Source: Mytilus galloprovincialis (Eukaryota; Mollusca; Bivalvia; Mytilida; Mytilidae). From it: 64,000 nt of DNA. The stretch's first letter is position 1. Each line of letters starts with the position of its first letter. The translations under genes were made by a program, and so were the position numbers. Below the pieces are notes generated by a model. It saw nothing but the letters and a program-made list of their open reading frames with translations. It did not search any database and was not told where the DNA came from. Location of the stretch: assembly GCF_965363235.1 (NCBI RefSeq), contig NC_134847.1, positions 73,786,268 through 73,850,267 on the forward strand, read 5' to 3'. Of this stretch, positions 11,202 to 24,300 are shown in pieces.

Positions 11202-12236
11202 TGTTAATCAACACTACACTATCTTCCAGTCGTGTGATGCTTCAAATTCCAATATGCTTAATCGTGTAATAACTGTTATAACATGTGATTAACAAATGAG
11301 AATGCATGGTAAATTTAGAAAAAAAACCAACAAACTATTATACATTACTGTATTATCTAATTTATAAAACATTTGTTACATGATGATGTTTATTGTCAAT
11401 CAAAAGGCAACAATCGATAAACTAAGGAATCAAACCTATAAGTTAATAAGCAATCACAGAATGAACATTTTGTCGACCCTAGTATAGAGGCCATATTCTA
11501 GTATATATGCATACATTAGTTAAATTAATTTAATACGTCAATTATGTGGTTATACAGTTATCAAATTCAGTACTTTTTTTATATTGTCTTGATAACGAAA
11601 TCATCGAACAATGTGGTTTTTATTTGTACACATTCTATATTTACTTTGTATAAGTAAAAAATGGTGGTCGAACTATATAACGACATTATAGACATCAGAA
11701 ACACATCGATGACTTTCCTATAAACCAGTATTTGTTGTTTGAGAATGTAATAAACAATACGCAACAGCTATAGCTGTTGGAATAAAATATTAAATCAATT
11801 TTTAATTTTTAATAGAAATTAAATAAAAAAATGTTGGTTCCCAACATGAACTATTACATAACGTATGAAAATAAAAATGTATGGTAAGATTTTTCATGAG
11901 ACAACCACTAGTATCTGTAAGAACAACGGATTAAGATCGTACAGGAAAATAATATACGGTATAGTCATCTATGATAGTCCCCACTATGACAAAACGTGAA
12001 ACACTTCAGAAGTGAAAACCAAAGACAAGATTTATACTCTAACAAGCAGCAACCAACAACATCCAGTGGATCGAATTTATCTGGCTTATAGTAGGAAGAA
12101 AAAGTATGTTTAAGTGTTTAACATATTTGTGAGCCATCAGCACAACATAACCTTGTACAATTCTTTAACGACACAACAAAGGGACACTCTGAAAAACCAG
12201 TAGGGAAGGGTTCGCTTGGCTCATCAGGTAGGCACT
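11202..12236. other. Intergenic, nothing recognised
   Basis: AT-rich sequence between the membrane-protein gene and the RT fragment. No exon, RNA gene or repeat copy was recognised. Confidence 0.4.
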
Positions 12237-13082
12237 TTATATTCCCTCTCTCCAGAAGATAGCTATATCCTTTAACTTTACTTTCCGCTATATAGATGAT
12301 GTTCTTTCACTAAATAATTCAAAATTTGGTGACTTTGTTCAACGCATCTATTCCATTGAACTGGAATAAAGGATACAACAAATACAGTTAAGTCGGCCTC
12401 ATATCTTGACTTACATCTAGAAATTGACAATTAAGGTCGGTTGAAAACAATACTTTACGACAAAAGAGATGATTTCAGCTTTCCAATTGTGAACTTTCCA
12501 TTTCTAAGTAGCAACATTCTAGTAGCACCTGCATACGGTGTATATATCTCCCAACTGATACGATATTCCCGTGCTTGCATTTCCTATCATGATTTTCTTG
12601 ATAGAGGGCTACTGCTCACAAGGAAGCTATTAAACCAAGATTTCCAAATGGTTAAGTTAAAATCATCACTTCGTAAATTTTACGGACGCCATCAGGAGTT
12701 GGTTGACCGTTATGGAATAACCGTTTCACATATGATATCGGACATTTTCCTTACGTCGTAACTACAATCCCCTTCCCTTTCATGAATGTGACCTACCGAA
12801 TTAGACTATTTACCGGATTTGTAATCACATAAGCAACACGACGGGTGCCACATGTGGAGCAGGATCTGCTTACCCTTCCGGAGCACCTGAGATCACCCCT
12901 AGTTTTTGGTGGGATTGGTGTTGTTTATTCTTTAGTTTTCTATGTTGTGTCATGTGTACTATTGTTTGTCTGTTTGTCTTTTTTACTTTTAGCCATGGTG
13001 TTGTCAGTTTATTTTCGATTTATCAGTTTGACTGTCCCTCTGGTATAATTCGTCCCTCTTTTATATTCCCTCTCTCCAGAAG
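12237..13082 (+). mobile_element. 5'-truncated reverse-transcriptase element with 24-bp target duplication
   Basis: The insert begins just before the RT catalytic box: the translation near 12290 reads FRYIDDVLSLNN. After a frame break it continues at 12441-12761 with KRDDFSFPIVNFPF and YISQLIRYSRACISYHDFL, the C-terminal part of an RT protein family widespread in mussels. It is bracketed by the same 24 bases, TTTATATTCCCTCTCTCCAG plus AAGA, at 12237-12260 and 13059-13082. This indicates target-primed insertion with 5' truncation. Stops and frameshifts make it inactive. Class (Penelope-like or LINE) not resolved. Confidence 0.75.
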
Positions 13083-16000
13083 AAAAAAAATTACCCTAAA
13101 GGACAAAAGATATAAGGTACCGAGGAAAGAGTATTGTGCGTTCCTAAAAAGCAAGTTCAAAGACAAGTTTCAATTATTAAAAGAGAGGCGAAAGATACCA
13201 GAGGGACATTCAAACTCATAAATCGATAAAAAAAAATCATAAATAAAGCACGTTCTCCAAGACTAAAATTCAAACATTACACATATAACAGATTTATTAT
13301 AAATTGATGCCTCAATACAAATATAAGACTAGAGATGTATAGGGAAGTATAATATAACGTAGACTCGAGTAGGGAAATAACCAGAAATAAATGATCATAT
13401 ATTTAAGTTTAAAATGACCAGTAAGTTTGATCGTTGCAAGGAATGAAGAAGCTGCTTAGATTGATAGAAAATAGCTTCCGCAATTGATTCTGTTTTACTC
13501 TAAAATCTTTCAGTAATATTCAATTACAACGGCAGCCTGTATATATACTAGTACATAGTACGATATACCAGTGTACTAATTTGAAAAATGTTAAACTTTG
13601 TCGACAATTTTAAAAATCTTTGATACTTTATTGACTTCCAGTCAAAGGAAAATGATATGGGTATGTTTAATCTTAAGAGTGTTTTCCTCTGTCGTGTAAA
13701 AAAAGTATAAATAGTAGATAGCGGTTAACCAATCGTCATTTGGAATTTGAGTCAACATTTAGGTAGTCTGATTTTTGTACTATATTTGGGTATATTTATA
13801 GTTGTCCTTTATATCAGATATACTATACGAAAGCAACATTACAGTATATTGAGCTCGAATAGGATTGGCTTGGTAAAAATAGAAATTTCAGTAAAGCAAA
13901 TATTTCGATGATGTCCCGATAGATTAAATTTTGTTATACTGAGATCTATCAAAGATCCATTTTTGGACCAGCTAATGACATCATAAATATAAGAAGATGT
14001 GATATGAGTGCCAATGAAACATCTCTCCATCCAAGTCACAATTTTTTAAAGAAAACCATTATAGATCAAAGTACGGCCTTCAACACGGAGCCTTGGCTCA
14101 CATCGGACAGCAAGCTATAAAGGGTCCCACAAATTACTAATGCAAAACCATTCAAACGGGAAAATCAACGTACAACTAGAAACACTTATAAACCACATCA
14201 ACAAACGACAACTACTGATTATCAGATTCCTGACTTAGGACAGGTCCAAACAAATACAGCGGGTTAAAACGTTTAAACCTTCACCCTTATCTGAATCAAT
14301 AGTGTAACATCACAAGATAGAAAGACACACTATAGAATATCAAATTGAAATGGCTTAATAAGGGGTGAATAAATAAAGGCAACAGTAGTATACGGCTGTG
14401 AGATGTAAAAAATAAAAAAAAAAATTTAACCAAAAAAGCCTCCATATAAAATTAATAAACACAGGTAAATGAAAATAATTTGGTGGTAAGGTATACAGTT
14501 GAAATGGAGAATGGAAATATTTTATACAAAATAAATAATGTGTTCTTCATAGTACGAAGCAGTGAAAATTTGTAGTAATACCAAACACTTATCAAAGCAG
14601 ATTTATAGAAGAGAAATAACCCTGAATAAGTAAACATTAAATAACAAAAAAACTTTACAAATAGTATCAACAAGTCAAATTAACAAAAAGGTACGATTTG
14701 AGAGTACTCGCAGTTACTGACAGCTAATTAAAAGCCAAACACAATTAATAATAAAAAAATACTGCATCAGAGACTGATGTTTGTGACATGTTTATTTAAA
14801 TTAGTATATTTAGGGTACAACAGACAAGTTCATATGGAACTTAGTGCTCTCGCCTTCATGTTGAATGTAAACGAAAGACTTTGCCAAGTTACATAATCTA
14901 TCAAATAAAACATATATACCAACAACCCTCACAAAGCATGGTCAATACCGAACGTGTGTCTGCATTATAGGAACATCTTGACACTTTTGGTCATATTGTT
15001 GAAGAATATTTAGCAACTTAAAAGCATGATGAAAGTAAGATCGGCAATAAATGTGTTTTTCCAATATTGATATATATGTATTGAAATATTTCTATATTTC
15101 CAAAACCTTTGAGTTTTCTTATTTATCAAACACACCAGAAAGACAAGATTGCATGAAGATATTTTATTACAAACACACTATGTTAGCAAATATTCTTGCT
15201 TGAATTGACATATTTTGAAATATGTATGTCATAACATAACGCTGACTTATGTCAGTATCAGAAACTACAATTCTAAAGAGCTTTTTAATAAGTTTATTGA
15301 GGATTAACAAAGAAGTGCTGTTGATATCGTGACTGTCTTCAACACTATCTATCTTACAGAAAATGTGACCTGAATTTAATCAGATTTGTTCAGGCTTTAA
15401 GGAATGGTACATGAAATGGGGTCATATCTGTAAGTTAGATTTAAAAATTGCATGTTGTTATTGACATATAACGGACCGTATATTCAACTTTTACAGTGAT
15501 TAGCAATTTGAAACAGTATTCACCAGATGTTTTGATTTTAACCATAGCTACTTCAAAATATATTTAGAATAAATCATGAATGGAGAAAAATCCATAGAAC
15601 ATACTATGCCAACGGTAGATACGCATTTAACATTGTCAGACATATATAATGGTCCAAACATTTTAGGTATCGATTTCCATGTCGACCAACCCTGCCCCGG
15701 TCTGTTTGGAGTCCATTTAATCCCGCCATGGTTTTTTCTCTTGGTTTGGACAGCGGTAAAATTCTGCTTTCTATAACAAACTATAACGTGGGAAGAATAT
15801 TTGAGATGCGAATCACATTTTGATATTTCATTAAAGCAAAATTAAATCAGAAGATACGATTTTACCAGGGAGGCGTAAGATACCAAAGCGATATTCAAAT
15901 TCACAAACAAAATAATAATCATATGATCAATACGAAAAAACTACCAAAAGACATACAACGGTCCATTAAATAAACACAGTATATAAAACTTAAGACTGAG

Positions 16001-18132
16001 CAACATGAACCCCACCAATAACTGGGTGTGATCTCTGGTGCTCCGAAAGGGTAAGCAGATCTTGCAAAAAAAAGCTCATTATGTTTTTAGTTAAAGGAAT
16101 ATCAGACGAGGTAGATATAATATATGTTATACGGCATTCCAAGAACTTTTTTAATTAAACGTTCAATCATACACAGGTGAATTGATATTTTCTCTTGCTC
16201 ATGAAGCATTTACTTGAATGATAGAAGTATAGATATACTGTTGTGGTGAATTGTACCAAATATGAGAGTGACTTTATTTGCTAAATATTGTTTGTTTTGG
16301 AAATTCTTCTTTTTATGAAGGATATTGGGAGATCTATAAAACCTTGATGGTTTTCAGTAATGACACTAATTAGACAATATAATCGAAACGTAGCAATTAA
16401 TATATTAAGTCTAATGAATACAATGATAAAGGCGTGATTGAAGTTTGGGGGTGTTTGAAGGTTAAAATATACTATAAACCATAGTTTAAAGGGTTTCGAA
16501 TTATTGAAATACTCTTCAAAATGATACCGGAATCAGGTGACTAAAATAAATTGTTTAACATTGGTCATTTCGGGCCCTTTAAAAGCTGACTATGCTGTAA
16601 GAGGTTTTCATTGTTGAAGGCCGTACGGTGACATATAATTGTTAATTTTTGTGTCGTTTAGTTTTTGTGGAGAGTTGTATCGTTGGCAGTATAGACATAC
16701 ATGTATATCAATATGGGCAAAGGGGAATAACAAATGTACATCAACGTTTCTGTGCATTTTTTTTTTGTACACGAAATTACATGCCAATCTGTATGACACA
16801 TGTTAATACATTTTTTAGATGTCAATCATATAAATAAATAACCACGTTCATTTCAAATCTCTTAATCAGTATCCCTTTATTAAGAAGAAATATATGCCCG
16901 ATTAATGTTAAACCCACATATAAATTATTATGTACTCATTATCATAACTGCACCCCAAAAAAACCACAGACAATATATTAAGACAACACTGAACTCAATG
17001 CTTACCTTGTCTATATTATATAAGTAGGAAGGCTTCTCCATATAATTCACACTGCTGCTTACAAGTAAATGTATAAACATCACAAATGACAAATCCGATT
17101 ACCAAACACTGAATTTATAATATACGTCTACATCCATCTTGAGTAAAAGGGAAACGAACTTTAAGTTAGCCCTTTGAACCAGAGGTTAAATTTTGAAAAA
17201 GGAATATTGTGAAAAGATGCCGGTCATAATAATACAAAAGTAATAATTTAGAAACAGTAGATGACAAAATATTGAAATAAAAACTAATTATAGAATATAT
17301 TCTTGTGTTAAGGCTTGACCATGTCTTCAACATGGATTCCATTTCTTCAATCGAGGCTTATATTTTCATAGTCAATGATCATACGATCAAAATCATCTCA
17401 AAATAATCATAAAGTGAACAATTGCAATCATTTAATCCCCAAAAGGCTTAATATGCAGTGTAAACATGTTAAACAACAGCTCTACTGACTATTGTGCTTT
17501 GCTTCGTATACACCTATGAACATACTACAGTATAACTGACTATAAAAAATGTGTACTAACTATCAAGCCACAAAAGATATTTATTTCCCGCAATAGTTCA
17601 CCAAAAACATGTATCGTATCTTGACGTGTCCTTGTGTTGTCTTAAAGTTTGCATTGTTCTGTTATTTACAAAATAATGGTCTAGAAAATTTATGACAACA
17701 TTTGTTCAATTTATTTGTGCGTAATAGTCTGCTGTCTGATGCACAGAGTGGTACCATGGTACAATGTATAAATACGAATTATATCCAAAAAGGTCTTATA
17801 GTGAGAATGATCAGAATTCAATGAGAGCTTTTGTTATCGATTAGAGAGCAAGTAGTGACTTTGAGACGAAGAACCACAAAAAAGCTCAACTCTTCTAAGA
17901 AAGATTAGATCGTGAAGGAATCGTCTTCAATATTAACTGAACTGAAAATAGTTCCTGAACACTTCAAAGTTTCCATCATGTGTTGGCTTTTAAATCACAG
18001 AAGAAACCATTTAATCGTTTACAATCAAATTTAGTCCTTTTTGTAAGTGCTCAATCACTCTTGAAGTAATATAACGTATTGATTACCAGTAAACAAAAAT
18101 CGAAAGAAATATCAAATTGTTTCCTTTTGTAG
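13083..18132. other. Intergenic and 5' region of the first vWA gene
   Basis: Contains a family B copy at 13985-14340 and a reverse 3' end of the RT element at about 15845-16065 (AGGCGTAAGATACCAAAG through GGTGCTCCGAAAGGGTAAGC). Short pieces of family A/B lie in reverse at 16600-16700. A 66-codon frame at 15576 has no homologue I know. The first exon of the vWA gene, probably only a 5' UTR plus ATG and two bases, should lie here but was not located. Confidence 0.45.
13985..14340 (+). repeat. Dispersed mussel repeat, family B
   Basis: Starts AATATAAGAAGATGTGATAT and includes AGTACGGCCTTCAACACGGA, GGACAGCAAGCTATAAAG and GATTCCTGACTTAGGACAGG. Non-coding. Confidence 0.75.
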
Positions 18133-18347
18133 AATCGTTCTGTCACTGCTATTGTCTGGCTACAAGTGTGCAAATGAAAATACCACCACACATCTAAGTG
18201 GTAGCAGTTCAACAGCTCATCCCCATAACAGTGTTGGTACTACAACTATTGAACCAATAACAAAGCAAATCCCCCTAAACAGCACAACTGCGCCGCCGCT
18301 TAACCACACAGATAGCCATCAAAACAACAGAACCCATAAAATAAATG
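18133..18347 (+). CDS. Signal peptide and glycosylation-rich exon
   Basis: Acceptor TTTTGTAG at 18132. It reads IVLSLLLSGYKCANENTT, a hydrophobic signal-peptide core, then a Thr/Ser/Asn-rich stretch with N-x-S/T sites (NTT, NST, NHT, NRT). Donor is GTAATA at 18348. The first base completes a codon started in an unseen exon; ATG-AA or ATG-AG there would give a normal MK or MR start. Confidence 0.7.
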
Positions 18348-21300
18348 GTAATATTAAAGTGATGCACAAATATTCATCGAATTTCAAAGACGACAGTGTA
18401 TGTGTGTTGTTGTATCATTCTTCTGATTCAGTCATGGCATAGATTGTTATTAAAAAAAGAGAATTAGATTAAAAAAATAAAATATTCAGATTTCGTATAT
18501 TTTCTGTTATTTGCATTTTGGCATTTCAATTTTTTTGCCACGACTTGATCAGTTTGTTTTTGACTTATTCGTAAAATATACATTTGGTGTATTTTTCGCC
18601 TCTTTTTTACACAACTATCTTCAATTGCCTACAAAAATATATGAAAAACTTGTAATTGATAAGTTTTTGTCCGCAATCGAAGTAGAACAAAACGGACAAT
18701 TATGTACGTTAAATGCTGGTAAATAAAATGTTGAGTAGAACACTACAGATAACTTTACTAACATGATGTGTTTGTGTACTCGATTGTCATAAGTTCAGTG
18801 TCTCTTAACTCTGTTTTCCAGGGTGTGTGAACGATCCAGCAGATATCGTCTTTCTTCTCGATAGAAGTGGCAGTGTCGGAGCCGCGAATTATCGTCACGG
18901 ATTGAATTTCATTAAAGATTTTGCAAAGCACTACAAAATAGGACCTCAAAATGTGCAAATAGGAGTAGTATCTTTTTCTGGTAGTGCCACAGAAGAAATC
19001 AATATGAAGCAATATACAAAGATACACGATCTAAATACAGCCATAGATAATATTACATATCCCAGTCAGCATAGTGGAACTCATACATCAACTGCATTGC
19101 AGTACATTCGAGAAAATGGTTTCACTAATAAATCTGGAGACAGACCACACGTGCCAAACTTTCTCGTTGTAATTACTGATGGTAACTCTAGACCGGCAGA
19201 ATTCTATCCTGACAAAGAAGCGGCTAAATTACACCAAACAAACATAGAAACATTCGTCATTGGAATTGGTAATATTGACCCAAGTGAACTGAGACTGATC
19301 GGCACGGATGACAAACATGTCTACACAGTGAAAGATCATTTAGATTTGCATATACCGTTACGGCATATCCGATGTGGTATGTATATTTTAAAATTTCAAA
19401 AAGATAGCTTTTTATGTATGTAACATCTTCAAACGTGTTGCATGTTAACTTTCAAAAAGAGAAAATGAATCAAGCTGGGAGCAATTCTTAGCAGCAAATT
19501 GAGATAGCAGCTAATTTTCATGATATGCCTAAAAAAAAAAGTAAACTGTATAAGACTTAAATGTGCCAGCTTGGGTCTAGTAATTATATTTAATCGTAAT
19601 AATCACATTTTTAAGAATATTGTTCGAGTCGACGATTATAATTTATTAGCCATTCACTGACCTAGAATTAATCAGGTTTTCGTCAGATTTTCCAGGACGT
19701 GGCTCATTTGCATATATACCATTTTCACTCTGATGTTAAACATTGTAGAATGTGACAGACATATTTTTTACTTGTATTCTAATGTGCATGATTGTTATTG
19801 TTATGGTCCTGTTTTATAACCTTATAGTTCTATCTTTTCATGAGACCTATTTACACTAACTTCAGATGTCAGTGTTCTGAATTTTGGGCCATCGAACAAG
19901 ATTTGCCTCATTTCAATTAAATTCATCCAATATTTATTAATAAAAAATTATAACAATGGAACACTATAACTAAACATAAAATCTGATATGGTATTCGAAA
20001 TCAAGTTTGAAAAAACTTTTATAAATCCTTTTCATTTATCTTGTTTTGAAATTTTTCCTCTTTCTTAGTAAATATAAATTTTTATTGGTCTCTTATACTA
20101 CTTTGGTAAAACAAGAATAGCGCGTCGTAAACACGAAATTGTTTGATTTTTGAACTTCTACATATCATTTTCATATATTTTTGAGACAACTCTCCACAAG
20201 AGACCAAAATGACACGGACATTAACAACTATAGGTCACCGTACGGCATTCAACAATGAGCAAAGCCCATACCGCATAGTCAGCTATAAAAGGCCCCAAAA
20301 TGACAGTGTAAAACAATTCAAACGAGAAAACTAACGACCTTATTAATGAACAAAAAAATAGACGAAAAACAAGTACGTTGCACATAAACAACCGACAACC
20401 ACTGAATTACAGGCTCCTGACTTTGGACAGGCACATACATACATAATGTAACGGGGTTAAACATGTTAGCGGGACCCCAACCCTCAGTGACAGTCGTATA
20501 ACAGAACAACGTAAGAACGAACTATAAACATTAGTTGAAAAAGGCTTAACTCATCAGATGGACAAAAATACAATTGAACGTGGACGGGTACTTCTACATC
20601 CCAACAACAAAAAGACACTAGGTACAGATCTGAGAGTACTCGGATTTAACTGACTGCTAGTTCAAAGTAACTAACAACCAGTAAAAAAATCATGCATCTA
20701 AGACTAAATTATCAATCCGTTCACATCCAACATCCAATGGATTTAGTATAAAGACGTCATAAACAGTCAGAGAAAAACACGACATTGTGCAATGCCAAGA
20801 TATAGGTATCGACAGATTGTAGATTCATGAATGCGTATATGTATATAACATATTAGTTATATTTAGTTTGCTTTTAATTTACTGATAACAAAGTAAATAT
20901 GTATACCAATAAAAACAATATTCAATGATCTTATTACAGTGTTGAATTGGTAACATTTTAGAATAAGTAGTTTTCCAGGATCGTTTCTTAATTTCCGGGC
21001 ATGGCTAACAACATTTTCGTGAAAATGAGGATGTGCTATCCCATTTGATATAAGTTTCCTGCAGGTACAACCAAACTTCAAAACCAAATCTTTATATCAA
21101 TGGAAAAATTCAGTAAAGGTTTTTAGTAATTTATGGTAACAAAATCCCTGGCTTAATGATTTACCAGTAAAACATAGATTACGTTCGTTAAAATCAAAAA
21201 CGTCACAACAGGCACGGGAATAGCGAACGAGCTGTGAAAAAAAAATATGGAGCTTTGGAATACCCAAGCTATATATGTTTATCACCCAGAAATGTTTTAC

Positions 21301-24300
21301 TGCAATGAAATGTAGGATTAATTACATGTTCCTACAACTGTTAAATTCAAGGGAATATTTTTTTCGACCTGTTTTTGTATGCAACCGGATGTGACATACT
21401 ATAATTAGGTGGTTTTACATTTTGTATACATTATGCGCATATGCTCGTTTGCCACAAAATGTGTTTTGGAAAACGAACCTGTTTATCTTTTAACTTAAAT
21501 AAAATCTCACAATTTTGTTCAAACGGAACAATTGCAACATCTTCTTCTTAACTTAGTTTTGTTGACTTTTAATGTGACTATTTCATTACAGAAAATTTCA
21601 AAACATTACGTGAGTATTGTTGTATATTTTCACTTTTGATTTTTCCACTTTTGAGATATAAATGAAATTTATACACACAAAACTACAGGGATAAGATGGG
21701 AAAATGTATAAAACTATACAATTTTATCGAAAATTCAAAATGTAGATGCAAAGCACCTGTAGCCCAGAGTATAATTTCTTCTTTTTATTGCTAGTACTAC
21801 ATGTTACGTAAATAATGAGGCCTGAATTAATTAAACTAGCTGACTTTGAGCATGTTTAAATGGACTAAATATACCGTGCATAACAATCAGATGACCACCT
21901 ACCTTATAATTTTATTAAAAGGTCCACTAAGCAAACTTCTTATGCGTCCTATAATGAAAGAATTATCATTGTAGATGTTAGCTGTGTAGGGTAATTGAAA
22001 CATAATTGATAAATAGGTTTCTGCTTTGCCACAACCAGAGACAAAAATATGATCATATGTAACATTTGGTGTACCCTTTTCGTAGAGACAAATATCTTTT
22101 TAAAGCGACACTTGGACAAATAATGTGACAACTTTTGTGAAACGGTATTGCGACACCTTGTTTGCAAGAATCTGTTTTAGATTTCCCTGGGAAATAAGTT
22201 TACGACAAGTTTAGTCAGCTGCTTTTTATTTACTGACTAAGTACCCATATCCTTATAGCTTCAGGAAGAATCGCGGCTATAGTTTGAATATATTTGGGAT
22301 GCACTTGACCGTTAAAGGAAAAGCAACCAAACGACTTAAAAATAGAATTTAAACGTCAACACAATACCTCCAGCAAGAGGGTGTTGTCTACACACGTGAT
22401 TTGTCGATATAATTTACGATCCTTCCGTATTTAACATAAAATAGATTTTAAAGAAACTATCAAAGATTTGCCACCAAGACACTATGAAAACCAACAACCG
22501 AGGTTTCGGTCATTGGGAATGTCATTATAAGAAGAGCTTTTATCTATGTCGCACCGATTGTCGTTTCATGAAGTGGTTTGTTGAAAATGTTTCTTCCTTT
22601 TCTCGTTTATTGTAAGTGCTATGCTATATATTGTCCCTTCCTTATACCTGTATATCATTATAATTACGGGTTCGAAGGAGTACCGATTACAAGAACCATC
22701 TTGTTAAATGAGTGAAATAACTACCTTTACCTGTCAAGTCATAATTGGCTCATGTTGGGATATTGCAAAGCTCTTTAAACGTTTAAGAACCGTTGCAAAC
22801 ATTGTTTTGATGTGCGTAGATGACCGATTGCAAGGCATATTCTGTCCTATATCTTTTCATTCTTATACGTTAAAGTTTTTAATTGGACGAAAGTTTTAGA
22901 TCAAACATATATTCGTATTGATATTCAATTTAAGTTCCTTACATCATCAACAATCCAATTTGCAAAGCTCATAGCACTACACATCAGAAACGATACACAT
23001 ACAACATGAAATTAACATCCGACGGATTATGCATGTAAATAAGATCTATGTTAATAGAAGAATGTAGAAAATTGAATAGTATCAGTTCCTTAAATGATAG
23101 GAAAATAAAATATCTATATAGTTTTGATACATGTAGGAGGTCATTATTTCGCTTTATATTAAAAACATCGAAACAGTTAAACATGCTATTAAACTTCATT
23201 ATCTATTCTTCAGCACCAACCACATTACAAACTACAACCAAACCACCCATTACAACAACAACTACAAAAGTCACAACTATAAAAACAACTGTACAGACTT
23301 CTACTAGTTCTTCAATCTCAAGTACAGGTAAGTATGTATATTCAAATTCATGAAGATCTTTGTGACCATAGGAAGCTAGGGTAAATTATCCATGATGGAG
23401 TTGACCATATATAGCTATGGTAAACTATCCATGATGGAGTTGACCATATATAGCTATGGTAAACTATCCATGATGGAGTTGACCATAGCTAGCTATTGTC
23501 AACTTTCCACGATGACGTTGACCATATCTACATGTGACTATGGCAAACTTTTCATGATGGAGTTGACCATATATAGCAATTGCAAACTTTCCAAGATGAA
23601 GTTGACCATATCAAGCTATTTAAAACTTTCCACGATGAAGTTGACCATGTCTACATGTAGCTATGGCAAAATTTTCATGATGGAGTTGACCATATTTAGC
23701 TTTGATAAATTTTCCATGATGAAGTTGACCATATCTACATATAGCTATGGCAAACTTTCTATGATGGAGTTGACCATATATAGCTGTTGCAAACTTTCCA
23801 CGATGAAGTTGACCATATCTAGTTGTTGCAAAGTTTCCACGATGAAGTTGACCATATCTACATTTAGCTATGGCAATTTTTTCATGATGGAGTTGACCAT
23901 ACCTAACTATGGTAAACTTTCCATGATGAATTGACCATATCTACATATAGCTTTGGCAAAATTTCCATGATGAAAAATTGTAAGTGTATCTTTATAATGG
24001 ATAAATTTAAAAACAAAGGATTAATATTTTTCTTAATGTTTTTTACTATCATATAATTTGAACCTGTTCACAACACCATCTCTTCGATAGCCAAACGGAC
24101 GCTATCATAGTTTGAATAGCCTTTGTATACTATCTGAGCAAAGCTTGGCCACCGATATAATCCACCTGTTGAAATCGCAATCTTGCCCTCTGTTCTTTAA
24201 GTGTAAACAAAAGGAATGTAAATGTTTCCAGAATTTACCGAAAGCATTAGCAAAACAACGTCTGTCTCTTGTGGATTAAGTCATGTTGTTGTTTTTCTTT

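Noticed and set aside
12441-13221. Frames of 67-106 codons as cellular genes
   Set aside because: They are the C-terminal RT remnant and 3' part of a truncated retroelement, with internal frame breaks.
15576-15776. 66-codon frame MNGEKSIEHTMPTV
   Set aside because: No splice context, no recognised homologue and short; not supported.
22660-22700. tRNA B-box-like GGTTCGAAGGAG
   Set aside because: No matching A box or cloverleaf around it.
23392-23934. 180-codon open frame MMELTIYSYGKLS-like
   Set aside because: It is the intronic 39/45-bp minisatellite; units divisible by three keep any frame open, and splice sites of both vWA paralogues do not include it.
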